Assembly (NCBI GenBank): GCA_002840565.1 | Contig: PHBK01000018.1 | Coordinates: 88,599-152,598 of the forward strand | Source: Deltaproteobacteria bacterium HGW-Deltaproteobacteria-12 | GTDB lineage: Bacteria > Desulfobacterota > Syntrophia > Syntrophales > Smithellaceae | Length of the DNA stretch: 64,000 nucleotides | Reading direction: 5' to 3' | Shown here: positions 17,626 through 26,640 of the stretch, in pieces | Layout: each line of letters begins with the position of its first letter | How positions within the stretch are numbered: the stretch's first letter is position 1 | The notes under the pieces: generated by a model | Told to the model about the DNA's origin: nothing | Seen by the model: only the letters and a program-made list of their open reading frames with translations | Databases searched by the model: none | Made by a program: the position numbers and the translations under genes

Positions 17626-18204
17626 ATGGGCAAATCAATCAAAGGCTCCAGGACGGAAAAGAATTTGCTGGCAGCTTTTGCCGGGGAATCGCAGGCCAGA
17701 AACCGCTATACTTATTTTGCCAGTGCTGCCAGAAAAGAAGGCTATGAACAAATTGCTAATTTCTTTTTGGAAACGGCAGAAAACGAGAAGGAGCATGCCA
17801 AGATGTTTTTTAAACATCTGGAAGGGGGCGAAGTTGAAATAAGCGCTTCTTACCCCGCAGGAGTTATCGGTGGCACTAAAGCCAACCTGGAAGCTGCGGC
17901 AGCAGGAGAGAAGATGGAATGGACCAGTCTGTATGCTGATTTTGCCAAAATAGCCAAAGAAGAAGGTTATCCGGAAGTACAACATTCTTTCGAGCAGATT
18001 GCGAAAGTAGAAAAATTTCATGAGAGCCGTTACCGCAAACTGGTTGAGAATATTAAGAAAAATGAGGTGTTTAAGAAGAAAGCGTCTGTTAAATGGCACT
18101 GCATCAACTGCGGGTATGTTCATGAAGGAACGAAGCCGCCGAAAGAGTGCCCGGCCTGCAAACATCCGCAATCGTATTATGAGGTCTTGGCCGAAAACTA
18201 TTAG
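17626..18204 (+). CDS. rbr: Rubrerythrin
   Basis: Cytoplasmic peroxide-scavenging di-iron protein of 192 aa. The N-terminal ferritin-like domain holds paired helices with Glu ligands: LLAAFAGESQARNRYTYFA (Glu near 20), ENEKEHAKMFFKHLEGG (ExxH), and a second pair in EEGYPEVQHSFEQIAKVEKFHESRY. The C-terminal rubredoxin domain has two CxxC pairs, CINCGYVHEG and CPACKHPQ. It reduces hydrogen peroxide to water with electrons from rubredoxin or NADH-dependent reductases. GGAGGAGGT precedes the ATG. Its stop codon overlaps the first hairpin of a repeat array. Confidence 0.95.
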   Translation: MGKSIKGSRTEKNLLAAFAGESQARNRYTYFASAARKEGYEQIANFFLETAENEKEHAKMFFKHLEGGEVEISASYPAGVIGGTKANLEAAAAGEKMEWTSLYADFAKIAKEEGYPEVQHSFEQIAKVEKFHESRYRKLVENIKKNEVFKKKASVKWHCINCGYVHEGTKPPKECPACKHPQSYYEVLAENY

Positions 18205-18384
18205 TGCGACTCCATTTTCAAGAACGCAGTGAATTGAAAATGGTTAGTCGCACTTATCCCGCAAGCGAAGCGAAGCGGGGTTAATGCAACCTTTTTCAGA
18301 AGCGTAGCGCGTTGAAATTTGTTAGTCGCACTTATCCCGCAGCACTTATCCCGCAGAACGCAGTGACGCGGGGTTAATGCAACC
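18203..18384. repeat. Composite hairpin array with conserved loops (copy 1)
   Basis: At least four hairpins in tandem. A: outer stem AGTGCGACT/AGTCGCACT (18203-18211, 18246-18254) and perfect 10-bp inner stem CCATTTTCAA/TTGAAAATGG around the loop GAACGCAGTGAA. B: CCCGC/GCGGG around AAGCGAAGCGAA (18258-18279). C: TTTCA/TGAAA around a GAAGCGTAGCGCG-type loop (18294-18317). D: CCCGC/GCGGG around AGAACGCAGTGAC (18350-18372). TTAGTCGCACTTATCCCGC and GCGGGGTTAATGCAACC each recur as direct repeats. The same architecture with different stems occurs at the window's right end. Confidence 0.85.
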
Positions 18385-18457
18385 AGAATATTATTTCAGG
18401 CGAAGCGCGGAACATAAAACTAGGTCAATTTGTAAGCAAAAGAAGGAGGAAACTATC

Positions 18458-19354
18458 ATGAATAAAGTATTGAAGATGTTTATTTTTCTGTTGGTCGTGG
18501 GTGGCCCTTTGCTGTCTTCGGGAATCGCTTGCGCGGCGGAATCGGGCGTTGCTGGATCGGATAAAATAGTCCAGAGCGGAGCTATTCTGACTGTAGCCGA
18601 GTCCAAGAGGATGATAGGTAAGGCTGTGGCGCAAATGCCCATCGTCAAAAACGCTCTTGCCAACGGTATGGTTATTGTCATCAAAGGGACAACCAATGCT
18701 TATGTGGCTGAGGAGATTGCCGGCGGTAAATCCAACCATGCGGCATTTGTGACGGGAAGAATTGAACCCGAAAAAGGAACCAAATATCTGCCCAAGGCCA
18801 AACCAGTCAACCACCTGATTCTGGAGAAAGGCAAGGTGGTGGATATTTCGCTTGAAGATGCCGCCAAGAAGCTGAAAGCTGGCGACGTTGTTATCAAGGG
18901 GGCGAATGCTCTGGATTACAAAAACAAGATGGCGGCTGTTAATATTCTCCATCCCGAAGGCGGAACAACGGGAATCACTATGCCCATCATTGTGGCCCGC
19001 AAGGCCCATCTCGTAATTCCGGTCGGCCTAGAGAAGCTGGTTGCCGGGGATATCATAGATCTGACATTGAAGATGAGGGAACCGATGGAAACATTGTCCG
19101 CCCCGGCTGGCAGCTCGAAAGCGCTGTTTCCCGGTCACAATATTCCCTCAATGTGGATACTGACCGGAGAAATAGTAACCGAACTGGAGGCCATTAAAAT
19201 ATTGACGGGAGCAACAGCCTTCCAGGCAAGCGCAGGAGGTATCAGTGGCGCGGAAGGGGGAGTGTGGATTGTTTTCAGAGGAACCAGGGATCAGGTAAAA
19301 AAGGCTCTGGAACTGACAAAATCCGTCCAGGGAGAACCGCCTTATTCTGAATAG
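18458..19354 (+). CDS. Exported protein of unknown function
   Basis: A 298-aa protein with a clear start (AGAAGGAGG seven bases before the ATG at 18458) and a signal peptide (MNKVLKMFIFLLVVGGPLL, cleavage probably after CAA). I recognise no family. The mature protein has a repeated alternation of strands and small-residue loops, with segments VIKGTTNAYVAEEI, AGDVVIKGANALD, GGTTGITMPIIVARKAHLVIPVGLEK and AGGVWIVF-like text at the end. The Gly-rich GGTTGIT and GAEGGVW turns could be ligand-binding. It is monocistronic: a repeat array lies upstream and a strong terminator downstream. A periplasmic location is inferred from the signal peptide. Confidence 0.75.
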   Translation: MNKVLKMFIFLLVVGGPLLSSGIACAAESGVAGSDKIVQSGAILTVAESKRMIGKAVAQMPIVKNALANGMVIVIKGTTNAYVAEEIAGGKSNHAAFVTGRIEPEKGTKYLPKAKPVNHLILEKGKVVDISLEDAAKKLKAGDVVIKGANALDYKNKMAAVNILHPEGGTTGITMPIIVARKAHLVIPVGLEKLVAGDIIDLTLKMREPMETLSAPAGSSKALFPGHNIPSMWILTGEIVTELEAIKILTGATAFQASAGGISGAEGGVWIVFRGTRDQVKKALELTKSVQGEPPYSE

Positions 19355-19450
19355 TAAATGACCGGTTATCGCCGGGGATGCCTTTCTCCTGGTTTATGCC
19401 CTGGTCGTAGTGGTGTAAGAAAGATCAATGAACACCCCCGATTTCAAAAA

Positions 19451-19487
19451 AAATAAAGCAGGGCCGATTGACCCTGCTTTATTTTTT
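19451..19487 (+). terminator. Strong rho-independent terminator
   Basis: AAATAAAGCAGGG (19451-19463) and CCCTGCTTTATTT (19472-19484) form a perfect 13-bp stem with an 8-nt loop, followed by T residues. It ends the transcript of the unknown exported protein. Confidence 0.9.
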
Positions 19488-19578
19488 GTGGCAATGGCAG
19501 CTTTTTTCATTAAAAAGGTAAAACAACTTGCTGTCTTAGCAGCGTCGCTTAATGCTGTATACCCATCCCGGAGGTGAC

Positions 19579-19947
19579 ATGTACCAGTTGCTGGCGGATA
19601 TGCTTGTTGTGGGGCATTTCCTGTTTATCGCTTTTGTGGCGATCGGCGGGGTCTTCGTCATTTACAGGCCCCGGCTTGCTTGGCTGCATCTGCCTTCCGC
19701 AGCCTGGGGAGCGGCAGTTGAACTCTGCGGCTGGTTTTGCCCCCTGACGCCGCTGGAAAACTATCTGCGGCTTTCGGGAGGCGGCAAAGTTTACGACGGA
19801 GATTTTATCGAGCATTATCTGCTCCCGATCATTTATCCCCAAAACCTTACTGCCACAGGACAACAAATCCTGGGCATCCTGGTCGTTGCCGTTAATCTAA
19901 TCTTTTACACTCTTGCCATCCGTAAGCACCGGATGCATAAACCTTAA
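19579..19947 (+). CDS. DUF2784 family membrane protein
   Basis: Small integral membrane protein, 122 aa from the ATG at 19579, which has GGAGGTG immediately upstream; the ATG at 19552 lacks one. The family signature is clear: an N-terminal helix with VVGHFLFIAFVAIGG, then LHLPSAAWGAAVELCGWFCPLTPLENYLR, and FIEHYLLPIIYPQNLT before the last helix. Three to four transmembrane helices are expected. The function of the family is unknown. No neighbour gives a clue: the next gene is about 390 bp away on the other strand behind a hairpin-rich stretch. Confidence 0.85.
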   Translation: MYQLLADMLVVGHFLFIAFVAIGGVFVIYRPRLAWLHLPSAAWGAAVELCGWFCPLTPLENYLRLSGGGKVYDGDFIEHYLLPIIYPQNLTATGQQILGILVVAVNLIFYTLAIRKHRMHKP

Positions 19948-20051
19948 CACCGAGACCGGGATAGCAGGCGTTCTTGTTTCCTTAAGCGCCGACCCCGGCC
20001 TTCGCGACTGTCTCTTAATTGACAGGTGCTGATTGCAGTCTATAGTAATGT

Positions 20052-20240
20052 CCCCCGCTGGCGGGGGTAAGGGGGTGGACACCTTTAATGAATCAATAAT
20101 ACTAGCAAGCTACAGGGAGGTTCGCTAAAATCCACCCCAACCCTCCTTTGCGAAAGGAGGGAGCCTTTCGCACATGCGAAAATCCACCTCCGTCACTCCG
20201 TGACACCTCCGCCAGCGGAGGACATGAAATGACAATTTCA
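20052..20240. repeat. Chain of six perfect short hairpins
   Basis: Perfect inverted repeats follow one another: CCCCCGC/GCGGGGG (20052-20067), CCCTCCTTT/AAAGGAGGG (20141-20161), TTTCGCA/TGCGAAA (20166-20181), GTCAC/GTGAC (20192-20204), CCTCCGC/GCGGAGG (20206-20221) and TGAAAT/ATTTCA (20225-20240). In addition GGGGTGGA (20072-20079) can pair with TCCACCCC (20131-20138). The stretch lies between convergent genes and contains no supported coding frame; the remaining bases up to 20337 show nothing else. Confidence 0.8.
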
Positions 20241-20337
20241 CCTATTGCGACACAGTCTCCTTCGCTGGGGCAGGCTGTGCCAACAAAGGTAGCGCTTGAT
20301 TTAGAATTGGAATAACAATAACCGGCGCAGGTTTCTT

Positions 20338-21207
20338 TTAAGGTTTGATCCTTTTCGGCGTTTCGCCTCCCAGACCGATCATGGGGATTGCTCCTCCGCC
20401 CGTTACCTGGGGAAGTATCCCGTCCCATTTTTCGATGGCTTTCATATTGGCTTCAATTTTGCGCAGTTCTATCAAGTCGGGGGAAATGTTGGCTCTCTGC
20501 AATCGCAGCGATTCTGCTTCCGCTCGGGCCGCCGTGATCTTTTGCTCCGCCTCGATCTTTATCCTGTCGAGATCTCTTTTTGCTTTGAGCGCCAGTTGCT
20601 CGGCCGTCTGTTTGGATTCGATGGCCTCGGTGAATATCTTCGTGAAACTGAAAGTGACTATGGAAAAAGCGTCCACGGCAATATTGTTTTCTATCAGTCT
20701 ATCGGACAGAGCCACCCTCATCGCTTCACTGACGGCCGGCCTCTTGGTAATGAGCTCCTCTGCCGTATACTTGGCGGTGACGGCCTTGACGACCTCCTGA
20801 ATGGCGGGGTCAATGATACGCTCCTTGAACTGAATGCCTATTTTTTGGTATACAACATTGGCCTTATCCGGAACGACATGATAATTTAAGGCTATCCGGG
20901 AACTGACATCCTGCAGATCTGCCGAGGCTGCGGCTGCATCTGTTTCGGCTTTCTGAATCTTTACATCCATAATTGCGACCTCCTGCATTACCGGAATGCG
21001 CAGATGCAGGCCTTCCTCCAGTACTTGCTTTTGTACGGCGCCGAAATTAAGAACAATACCCCTTTGGCCTGCGCCAACCTGCACCCAGGGGCGAAAGAAA
21101 ACCAGGATAAAAATGATGGCAGCAGCAATCATCATTAATCTTACAGGCCCTTTTTTCATCATAGCCTGCATTGCTTCCTTTGTTTTGTCTGCGTCACTTT
21201 CGTACAT
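20338..21207 (-). CDS. Prohibitin-like SPFH/Band 7 membrane protein
   Basis: A 289-aa SPFH-domain protein. I start at the ATG at 21207 because GGGAGG lies eight bases upstream; other in-frame ATGs are too close to it or lie further upstream. One transmembrane segment (VRLMMIAAAIIFILVFF, residues about 22-38) is followed by the Band 7 domain (VGAGQRGIVLNFGAVQKQVLEEGLHLRIP...IMDVKIQKAET) and a long Ala/Glu/Lys coiled coil (EAIESKQTAEQLALKAKRDLDRIKIEAEQKI). This is the prohibitin layout. Such proteins form membrane-bound rings that organise microdomains or control the FtsH protease. No protease gene is next to it. Confidence 0.88.
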   Translation of the reverse strand: MYESDADKTKEAMQAMMKKGPVRLMMIAAAIIFILVFFRPWVQVGAGQRGIVLNFGAVQKQVLEEGLHLRIPVMQEVAIMDVKIQKAETDAAAASADLQDVSSRIALNYHVVPDKANVVYQKIGIQFKERIIDPAIQEVVKAVTAKYTAEELITKRPAVSEAMRVALSDRLIENNIAVDAFSIVTFSFTKIFTEAIESKQTAEQLALKAKRDLDRIKIEAEQKITAARAEAESLRLQRANISPDLIELRKIEANMKAIEKWDGILPQVTGGGAIPMIGLGGETPKRIKP

Positions 21208-21261
21208 TTTCATTACCTCCCTTTGGCCATATTTCGGCATTTTTACAATGTTATGTTGAAC

Positions 21262-22296
21262 TTACGACTGCATTGATCCGCTTAACTGTCCGCAGGCAGC
21301 AAGGATGTCACTGCCTTTACTGGCCCGTAAAATCGTTGTGAAGTGTTTTTTTATCAGTATATTCTGGAAGGCCTCCACGTCTTTCCTGGGGGGAGCTTTA
21401 TAAGGAGAGCCGGGGAATTCATTAAAGACAATTAGATTTAATTTGCAACGCTGATTCCCTAACAAGGCGGCCAGTTTTTCAGCATGATACACTGATGAAT
21501 TAAGGCCGTCAATTAAAATATATTCAAAAGTAAGCAGGCGGCGGCCGGGCATCGGATATCTCTTGCAGGCGTCGAGCAGTATTTCCAAAGGATACTTTTT
21601 GTTGACCGGCATGAGGCTGCTGCGAACGGCATTATCGGGAGCGTTTAACGATACCGCCAGATTAATACAAATATCTTTGCCTAATTGGACGATCTGCGGC
21701 GCCAGACCACAGGTGGAAACGGTGATTTTGCGATTGGAAAAGCCCAGGCCGAAGTCGCAGGTGAGGTTTTTTATTGCCTTCAGGGTATTGTCGTAATTGG
21801 CTAAGGGCTCGCCCATGCCCATCATCACAATGTTCTTTATTTGCGGCACTGCGGATGGTTCTTGCTGCAGGGCAATAATTTGGCCGGTGATCTCTGACGG
21901 CAGCAGATTCCTCTTCCAACCCTGGCGGGCGGTGAGACAGAACTGGCAACCCATGGCGCAGCCGGCCTGAGTCGAAAGGCAGATCGTCCAATTGCTCTTG
22001 CCGGGGATGAGGACGCTTTCGATGAAAAGACCGTCTTCCAGGCGCAGCAGAGCTTTTCTGGTTCCATCTTTTGCCTCCAGGATTTTGACTACTTCCGGTC
22101 GCCCGATGCGGGAAATTGCGGCGAGACTGCTGCGGAATTCACGGGAGATAGTGGTCATCTCGGCAAAGGAAAGATTGCCCGACTGGTAAAGACATTTCAT
22201 GATTTGCCGGGCGCGAAATTTCTCCTTGCCCAGCGAGGAAATAAATTCTTCGATTTCCTCCAGAGTCAAATCCAGCAGATTGGGTAATGGATTCAT
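21262..22296 (-). CDS. rlmN: Dual-specificity 23S rRNA/tRNA adenine-C2 methyltransferase RlmN
   Basis: Radical-SAM methyltransferase of 344 aa that methylates C2 of A2503 in 23S rRNA and A37 in some tRNAs. The radical-SAM cluster motif is CAMGCQFC near residue 113-120. The N-terminal HhH-like helical domain ([24 protein letters not shown]) and the [11 protein letters not shown] and [13 protein letters not shown] segments are family hallmarks. A resolving Cys near the C terminus (LAACGQL) completes the two-Cys mechanism. Its start overlaps the stop of the isocitrate dehydrogenase gene by four bases, so it is translated from the same message. Confidence 0.95.
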   Translation of the reverse strand: MNPLPNLLDLTLEEIEEFISSLGKEKFRARQIMKCLYQSGNLSFAEMTTISREFRSSLAAISRIGRPEVVKILEAKDGTRKALLRLEDGLFIESVLIPGKSNWTICLSTQAGCAMGCQFCLTARQGWKRNLLPSEITGQIIALQQEPSAVPQIKNIVMMGMGEPLANYDNTLKAIKNLTCDFGLGFSNRKITVSTCGLAPQIVQLGKDICINLAVSLNAPDNAVRSSLMPVNKKYPLEILLDACKRYPMPGRRLLTFEYILIDGLNSSVYHAEKLAALLGNQRCKLNLIVFNEFPGSPYKAPPRKDVEAFQNILIKKHFTTILRASKGSDILAACGQLSGSMQS

Positions 22297-23510
22297 AGCT
22301 TTTTCTGCAAATGAACTGCAATCGCGTCAATAAAGCCTGCGGTATTTACTTTTCTATTGGACTGTTTTTTATCGGCGAGCGCCAGTAAATCTCCGGTCAT
22401 GATGCCTTCCTCAACGGTGGCCAGAGCCGCCTCTTCCAGACGGTCGGCAAACTCGATTAAGTCCGGAGTATTGTCCAACTCGCCGCGTTTGCGCAGGCCG
22501 CCGGTCCAGGCAAAAATCAGCGCCATGGAATTGCTGGATGTTTCTTCACCTTTTAAATGTTTGTAGTAATGCTTCTGCACAGTGCCGTGAGCGGCTTCAT
22601 ATTCGAACCAGCCTTGCGGCGAAACAAGCACCGAAGTCATCATCGCCAGCGAGCCGTTGGCTGAGGCAATCATGTCCGATAGAACATCGCCGTCATAATT
22701 TTTCAGCGCCCAGAGAATGCCGCCTTCAATTTTCATGATGCGGGCGACGGCATCGTCAATCAAAGTGAAGAAATATTCTATTCCCGCTGCGGAAAATTTA
22801 TTTTTCCAGTTTTGTTCAAATTCGCGGTCAAAAATATCGCGGAAGCCGGCATCATATATTTTGGAAATGGTATCTTTCGTGGAGAACCACAAATCTATTT
22901 TTTCACTCAAAGCATAGGTAAAGCAGGCGCGGGCAAAGCTTAAAATTGAATGCTCGAGATTGTGGTTGACCTGCACGATTCCGGGCCCGGGGAAATCAAA
23001 AACCGGCAGGCTGATCTGCTTGCCGCCATCTCGCGGACTAAAGACCATCTCCAGTTTCCCGGCTCCGGGAACGGCAAATTCCGTATTGCTATAGACATCG
23101 CCATAAGCGTGACGACCGATGGTTATGGGTTTCTTCCACGCGGAAACAGCCGGTTTAATGTTTTGGACCAGAATCGGCTTGCGGAATACCGTGCCGTCGA
23201 GCATGGCCCGGATTGTGCCGTTGGGGCTTTTCCAAGCTTTTTTCAGGCTGTATTCTTTAACACGATCTTCATTTGGTGTGATAGTTGCGCATTTAATCCC
23301 GACGCCGTATTTCATGATTGCTTTGGCGGCGGCCACTGTTACCTGATCATCAGTATCGTCGCGATGCTTGACGTGCAAATCGTAATAATCAATAGTCATA
23401 TCGAGATGGGGGAAGAGAAGCTTGTCTTTGACCATCTGCCACATTATTCGTGTCATTTCATCGCCGTCCATTTCGACGAGAGTAGTTTTAACTTTGATCT
23501 TTCGGGACAT
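22293..23510 (-). CDS. icd: Isocitrate dehydrogenase (NADP-dependent, eukaryote-like homodimeric type)
   Basis: A 405-aa enzyme of the TCA cycle converting isocitrate to 2-oxoglutarate and CO2. I start at 23510 ([24 protein letters not shown]), with AGGAG upstream. The pattern is the homodimeric eukaryote-like subfamily: [17 protein letters not shown], the substrate loop [42 protein letters not shown] with metal-binding Asp residues, and the NADP motif [13 protein letters not shown]. An aconitase gene lies just upstream on the same strand, separated by about 200 bp and a palindromic element. In a syntrophic anaerobe it may run in either direction to make or consume 2-oxoglutarate. Confidence 0.95.
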   Translation of the reverse strand: MSRKIKVKTTLVEMDGDEMTRIMWQMVKDKLLFPHLDMTIDYYDLHVKHRDDTDDQVTVAAAKAIMKYGVGIKCATITPNEDRVKEYSLKKAWKSPNGTIRAMLDGTVFRKPILVQNIKPAVSAWKKPITIGRHAYGDVYSNTEFAVPGAGKLEMVFSPRDGGKQISLPVFDFPGPGIVQVNHNLEHSILSFARACFTYALSEKIDLWFSTKDTISKIYDAGFRDIFDREFEQNWKNKFSAAGIEYFFTLIDDAVARIMKIEGGILWALKNYDGDVLSDMIASANGSLAMMTSVLVSPQGWFEYEAAHGTVQKHYYKHLKGEETSSNSMALIFAWTGGLRKRGELDNTPDLIEFADRLEEAALATVEEGIMTGDLLALADKKQSNRKVNTAGFIDAIAVHLQKKL

Positions 23511-23545
23511 AATAATATTAACTCCTGTGTAATTAGCGACCACGG

Positions 23546-23649
23546 AAAAAGTCCATCTGCTGCGTTGCCCTACAGTCTTTCGTCATTGCGGCGTATGTAA
23601 CAATACGCCTCATTCCGAAGGCTTTGCGCGCCTTGCCTCTGGAGTTTTT
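23546..23649. repeat. Palindromic dispersed element (type CGTAT...ATACG), copy 1
   Basis: An imperfect inverted repeat of about 104 bp in the gap between aconitase and isocitrate dehydrogenase. Ends are AAAAAGTCCA and TGGAGTTTTT; the centre is GGCGTAT/ATACGCC (23590-23609) with a 6-nt loop. A second element with the same centre (CGTAT/ATACG) occurs at 53862-53984. It looks like a REP or MITE-type element without coding capacity. Confidence 0.7.
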
Positions 23650-23707
23650 GCGAGGTCGTAGAATGGTTTACCGTTTTCTTTTTTGTATAATGCATTCTGA
23701 TTGATGA

Positions 23708-25645
23708 CTACTTATTTTCACTCCGCACATTTAATGCGCCGCCGGCCAGGACGATTTGCTTTTGCCTTGCCGATAAATCGCAGGCAACAGAAAAAGAACA
23801 GCCTTTGGTTTTATTGATGATCAGCAGATCCGTGCCTGCGCCAATTAATTTCCGGACGTTGGCAATTTCCAGATCATCGCCCTGATCAATTTTCTCATAG
23901 TCGCCGGAATGAAGAAAAGTCAGCGGCAGAATGCCGAAATTGATCAGATTGGCGGCGTGGATGCGTTCAAAAGATAAAGCAATAACAGCGCGGACACCCA
24001 GATACATCGGACAAATAGCGGCGTGTTCGCGCGATGATCCCTGGCCGTAGGAAACACCGGCGACAATAATGTTTTGTTTTCCGGCCGTTTTTATTTTTTG
24101 CGCATTATGGGCAAAATTCGGGTCGACATTTTCAAAAACGTACTCCGAATATTTCGGAATATTGGAGCGGTATTTCATGCGGGCGCCGGCCGGAATAATA
24201 TGGTCGGTGGTAATTTTATCACCCACTTTGATTGTTACCTCGGCCGCAATGGTATCAGGCAGCGCCGTGTTTTTGGGCGGCGCACCGATATTAGGGCCGC
24301 GATGGATTTCACTTACGCGGTCAGCGTTATCCGGCCGGAGAAACATGCTGTCATCAATGAGAAACTTCTCCGGCATCTCCACGGGAGGATAGACCATGCC
24401 CAAATCGCGCGGATCGGTGAAATGCCCCGTAATTACGGCGGCCGCTGCCGTTTCGGGACTGACCAGGTAAACATCGGCATCCATTGTTCCCGAGCGTCCC
24501 GGAAAATTGCGATTGGAAGTGCGCAGAGATACCGCACCGGATTGGGGACTCTGGCTGTTGCCGATGCAAAAGCCGCAGGCGTTTTCCATCAGCCGGGCGC
24601 CGGCAGCGATTAAATCAGCAAGATATCCTCCGCGAGCCAGATTTTCCAAAACCTGCCGCGAACCGGGCGCCAGGATGAAACTGACAGCGGGATGAGCTGT
24701 TCTTCCTTTTAAAATTTTAGCGACTCTGACCAGATCTTTGTAGGATGAATTGGTGCAGCTGCCCAGACAAACCTGATCCACCGCAATGTTTTTCATATCC
24801 CTGACTGTGCCGATATTATCCGGACTATGCGGTCGGGCCGTCAGCGGCTGGAGTTCCGCCAAATCAATTTCCACAACTTTTGCATATATTGCGTCGTCGT
24901 CCGGCTGAAGCTCTCTAAAATCAGCTTCTCGATGCTGGGCGCGCAAAAACACCCGGGTCATCTCATCGCTGGGAAAAATAGATGTGGTTACACCGCATTC
25001 GGCGCCCATATTGGTTATGGTGGCCCGTTCCGGCACACTGAGAGCAGCGGCGCCTTCGCCCCCGTATTCAAAGACGGTGCCGACATTTCCCTTGGTTGTA
25101 AAGATCTGCAATACCTTAAGAATTATATCTTTGGCGGAGACCCATGATGTCAATTTCCCCCTTAAATTAATTCGCACGATCCTGGGGCAAATAAGGTAAA
25201 ACGGTTCACCGGCCATGGCCTGCGCGACATCAAGGCCTCCGGCGCCCATAGCCAGCATGCCCAGTGCTCCGCAGGTGGGGGTGTGGCTGTCGGAACCGAT
25301 TAATGTTATTCCCGGCTTGCCGAATCTTTCCAAATGAACCTGATGGCAAATGCCGTTTCCCGCCCGGGAAAGAACAATCCCGAATTTCCGGGCGATACTC
25401 TGCAGATACCTGTGGTCATCGGCATTTTCAAAACCGATCTGGATAGTGTTATGATCGATATAGCTTACGGAAAGATCGGTTTTGACCCGGGGGACATCCA
25501 TCGCCTCCAGTTGCAGATAGGCCATCGTGCCGGTGGCATCCTGAGTCAGTGTCTGATCAATGCGAATGCCGATTTCTCCGCCGGGTACAAGCTGACCTTC
25601 CATCAAGTGCCGGGCGATAATTTTTTCAACGATGTTTTGTCCCAT
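23708..25645 (-). CDS. acn: Aconitate hydratase
   Basis: A 645-aa [4Fe-4S] dehydratase interconverting citrate and isocitrate, of the shorter bacterial/mitochondrial-type layout. Cluster ligands are visible: CLGSCTNSSYKD near residue 305 and CGFCIGNSQSPQSGA near residue 365. Substrate-binding segments include GSDSHTPTCGALGMLAMGAGG near the N terminus, DKITTDHIIPAGARMKYRSN, and GVSYGQGSSREHAA in the swivel domain. It is encoded upstream of icd on the same strand, so two consecutive TCA steps are clustered. The product is cytoplasmic and oxygen-sensitive. Confidence 0.95.
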   Translation of the reverse strand: MGQNIVEKIIARHLMEGQLVPGGEIGIRIDQTLTQDATGTMAYLQLEAMDVPRVKTDLSVSYIDHNTIQIGFENADDHRYLQSIARKFGIVLSRAGNGICHQVHLERFGKPGITLIGSDSHTPTCGALGMLAMGAGGLDVAQAMAGEPFYLICPRIVRINLRGKLTSWVSAKDIILKVLQIFTTKGNVGTVFEYGGEGAAALSVPERATITNMGAECGVTTSIFPSDEMTRVFLRAQHREADFRELQPDDDAIYAKVVEIDLAELQPLTARPHSPDNIGTVRDMKNIAVDQVCLGSCTNSSYKDLVRVAKILKGRTAHPAVSFILAPGSRQVLENLARGGYLADLIAAGARLMENACGFCIGNSQSPQSGAVSLRTSNRNFPGRSGTMDADVYLVSPETAAAAVITGHFTDPRDLGMVYPPVEMPEKFLIDDSMFLRPDNADRVSEIHRGPNIGAPPKNTALPDTIAAEVTIKVGDKITTDHIIPAGARMKYRSNIPKYSEYVFENVDPNFAHNAQKIKTAGKQNIIVAGVSYGQGSSREHAAICPMYLGVRAVIALSFERIHAANLINFGILPLTFLHSGDYEKIDQGDDLEIANVRKLIGAGTDLLIINKTKGCSFSVACDLSARQKQIVLAGGALNVRSENK

Positions 25646-25651
25646 TTACAA

Positions 25652-26512
25652 CTATTCCTTTGGTGATAAAATAATAGCAATCCGGCGGTTTTTCGCTCTG
25701 CCTTCCGGTGTGCTGTTGTCAGCCAGCGGCTGGAACTCACCGAAAGCTGTGGCCGAAAGTATTTTGGAATCAATACCCTGCTGCTGCAGGTACTTGGTCA
25801 CATTGATGGCGCGTGCTGCGGAAAGCTCCCAGTTTGTCGGATAAACTTTGGCCAGTTTGCTGGTTATGGGAATATTATCCGTATGGCCCTCAATGCGGAT
25901 GTTTTTATCAGGAACGTTTTTTAAAATATCCACCACTCTTTTCAGGACGGCCAGACCTTCTTTTTTGACTGTCGCTTCGCCGGATGCAAAAAGAATCTTG
26001 TCCACCACATCCAGAGTAAGCTTGCCTTTGAGTTCGCTGATGGCAATTTGTCCCTGAGCGATTTCACCTTTCATTTCCTGCACCAGCTGTTGGAAAGTGT
26101 TGCTTTGTTTTTCCACTTCCTGTGATTTGGTCTGCAACTGTATGATATTTTCTTTTAATTTAGTATTTTCCGCTTCCAGATCAGCCACTTTCTTACGGCT
26201 TTCCGTAATTGCTTTCGACAAATCATCCGTCTTTAATTTTAAAACTTTATCCAACTCGTCGCGTTGTGCGGTAATATTAGTTAAGTCGCCGTTTAATTTA
26301 TTTATCTGTGCTTTCAGAGCATTATTTTCCGCAGTCAAGGCTTTGTGTTTTTCGTTCAGAGCGGCGAGTTCCCGGGTTAGATTTTTGGTTTCCTGAGTTA
26401 AACTGTCGGCTTCCTGCACCTTTTTTACATATGTGCCTTCGGTAACCAGGCAACCGCTGCAAAACAGGGCCAGGATAAAAACACTGGACATAGATAGAAT
26501 TATTTTTTTCAT
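25652..26512 (-). CDS. OmpA/MotB-domain lipoprotein
   Basis: A 286-aa envelope protein. Starting at 26512 (AGGAGA upstream) gives a signal peptide with lipobox ALFCSGC, a long coiled coil (residues about 35-160, Leu/Lys/Glu heptads) and a C-terminal OmpA-like peptidoglycan-binding domain (ILFASGEATVKKEGL..., IRIEGHTDNIPI, NWELSAARAINVTKYL, GRAKNRRIAIIL). The layout suggests an outer-membrane lipoprotein bridging to the cell wall, similar to Pal but with a long spacer. It lies six bases downstream of aconitase on the same strand only by chance orientation; it is transcribed before aconitase and after the NlpC gene. Confidence 0.9.
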   Translation of the reverse strand: MKKIILSMSSVFILALFCSGCLVTEGTYVKKVQEADSLTQETKNLTRELAALNEKHKALTAENNALKAQINKLNGDLTNITAQRDELDKVLKLKTDDLSKAITESRKKVADLEAENTKLKENIIQLQTKSQEVEKQSNTFQQLVQEMKGEIAQGQIAISELKGKLTLDVVDKILFASGEATVKKEGLAVLKRVVDILKNVPDKNIRIEGHTDNIPITSKLAKVYPTNWELSAARAINVTKYLQQQGIDSKILSATAFGEFQPLADNSTPEGRAKNRRIAIILSPKE

Positions 26513-26580
26513 AAATATTCTCCTCTCTTGGGAGGCATTCATATAATAAACTGTTCTGATAATCAACCGGCAAAACGGAA

Positions 26581-26609
26581 AAAAAAGGGGGCATATCAAA
26601 AATGCCCCC
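26581..26609 (-). terminator. Rho-independent terminator after the NlpC/P60 gene
   Basis: GGGGGCAT (26587-26594) and ATGCCCCC (26602-26609) form a perfect 8-bp stem. On the minus strand it is followed by six T. It separates the NlpC/P60 gene from the OmpA-type lipoprotein. Confidence 0.85.
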
Positions 26610-26640
26610 GGGTACGCAGCAGTTAATCAATTCGGAAAAT

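Noticed and set aside
18203-18384. CRISPR array or integron attC sites
   Set aside because: Repeat spacing is irregular, stems vary and there are no cas or integrase genes beside it; the intact-looking integrase remnant is 29 kb away.
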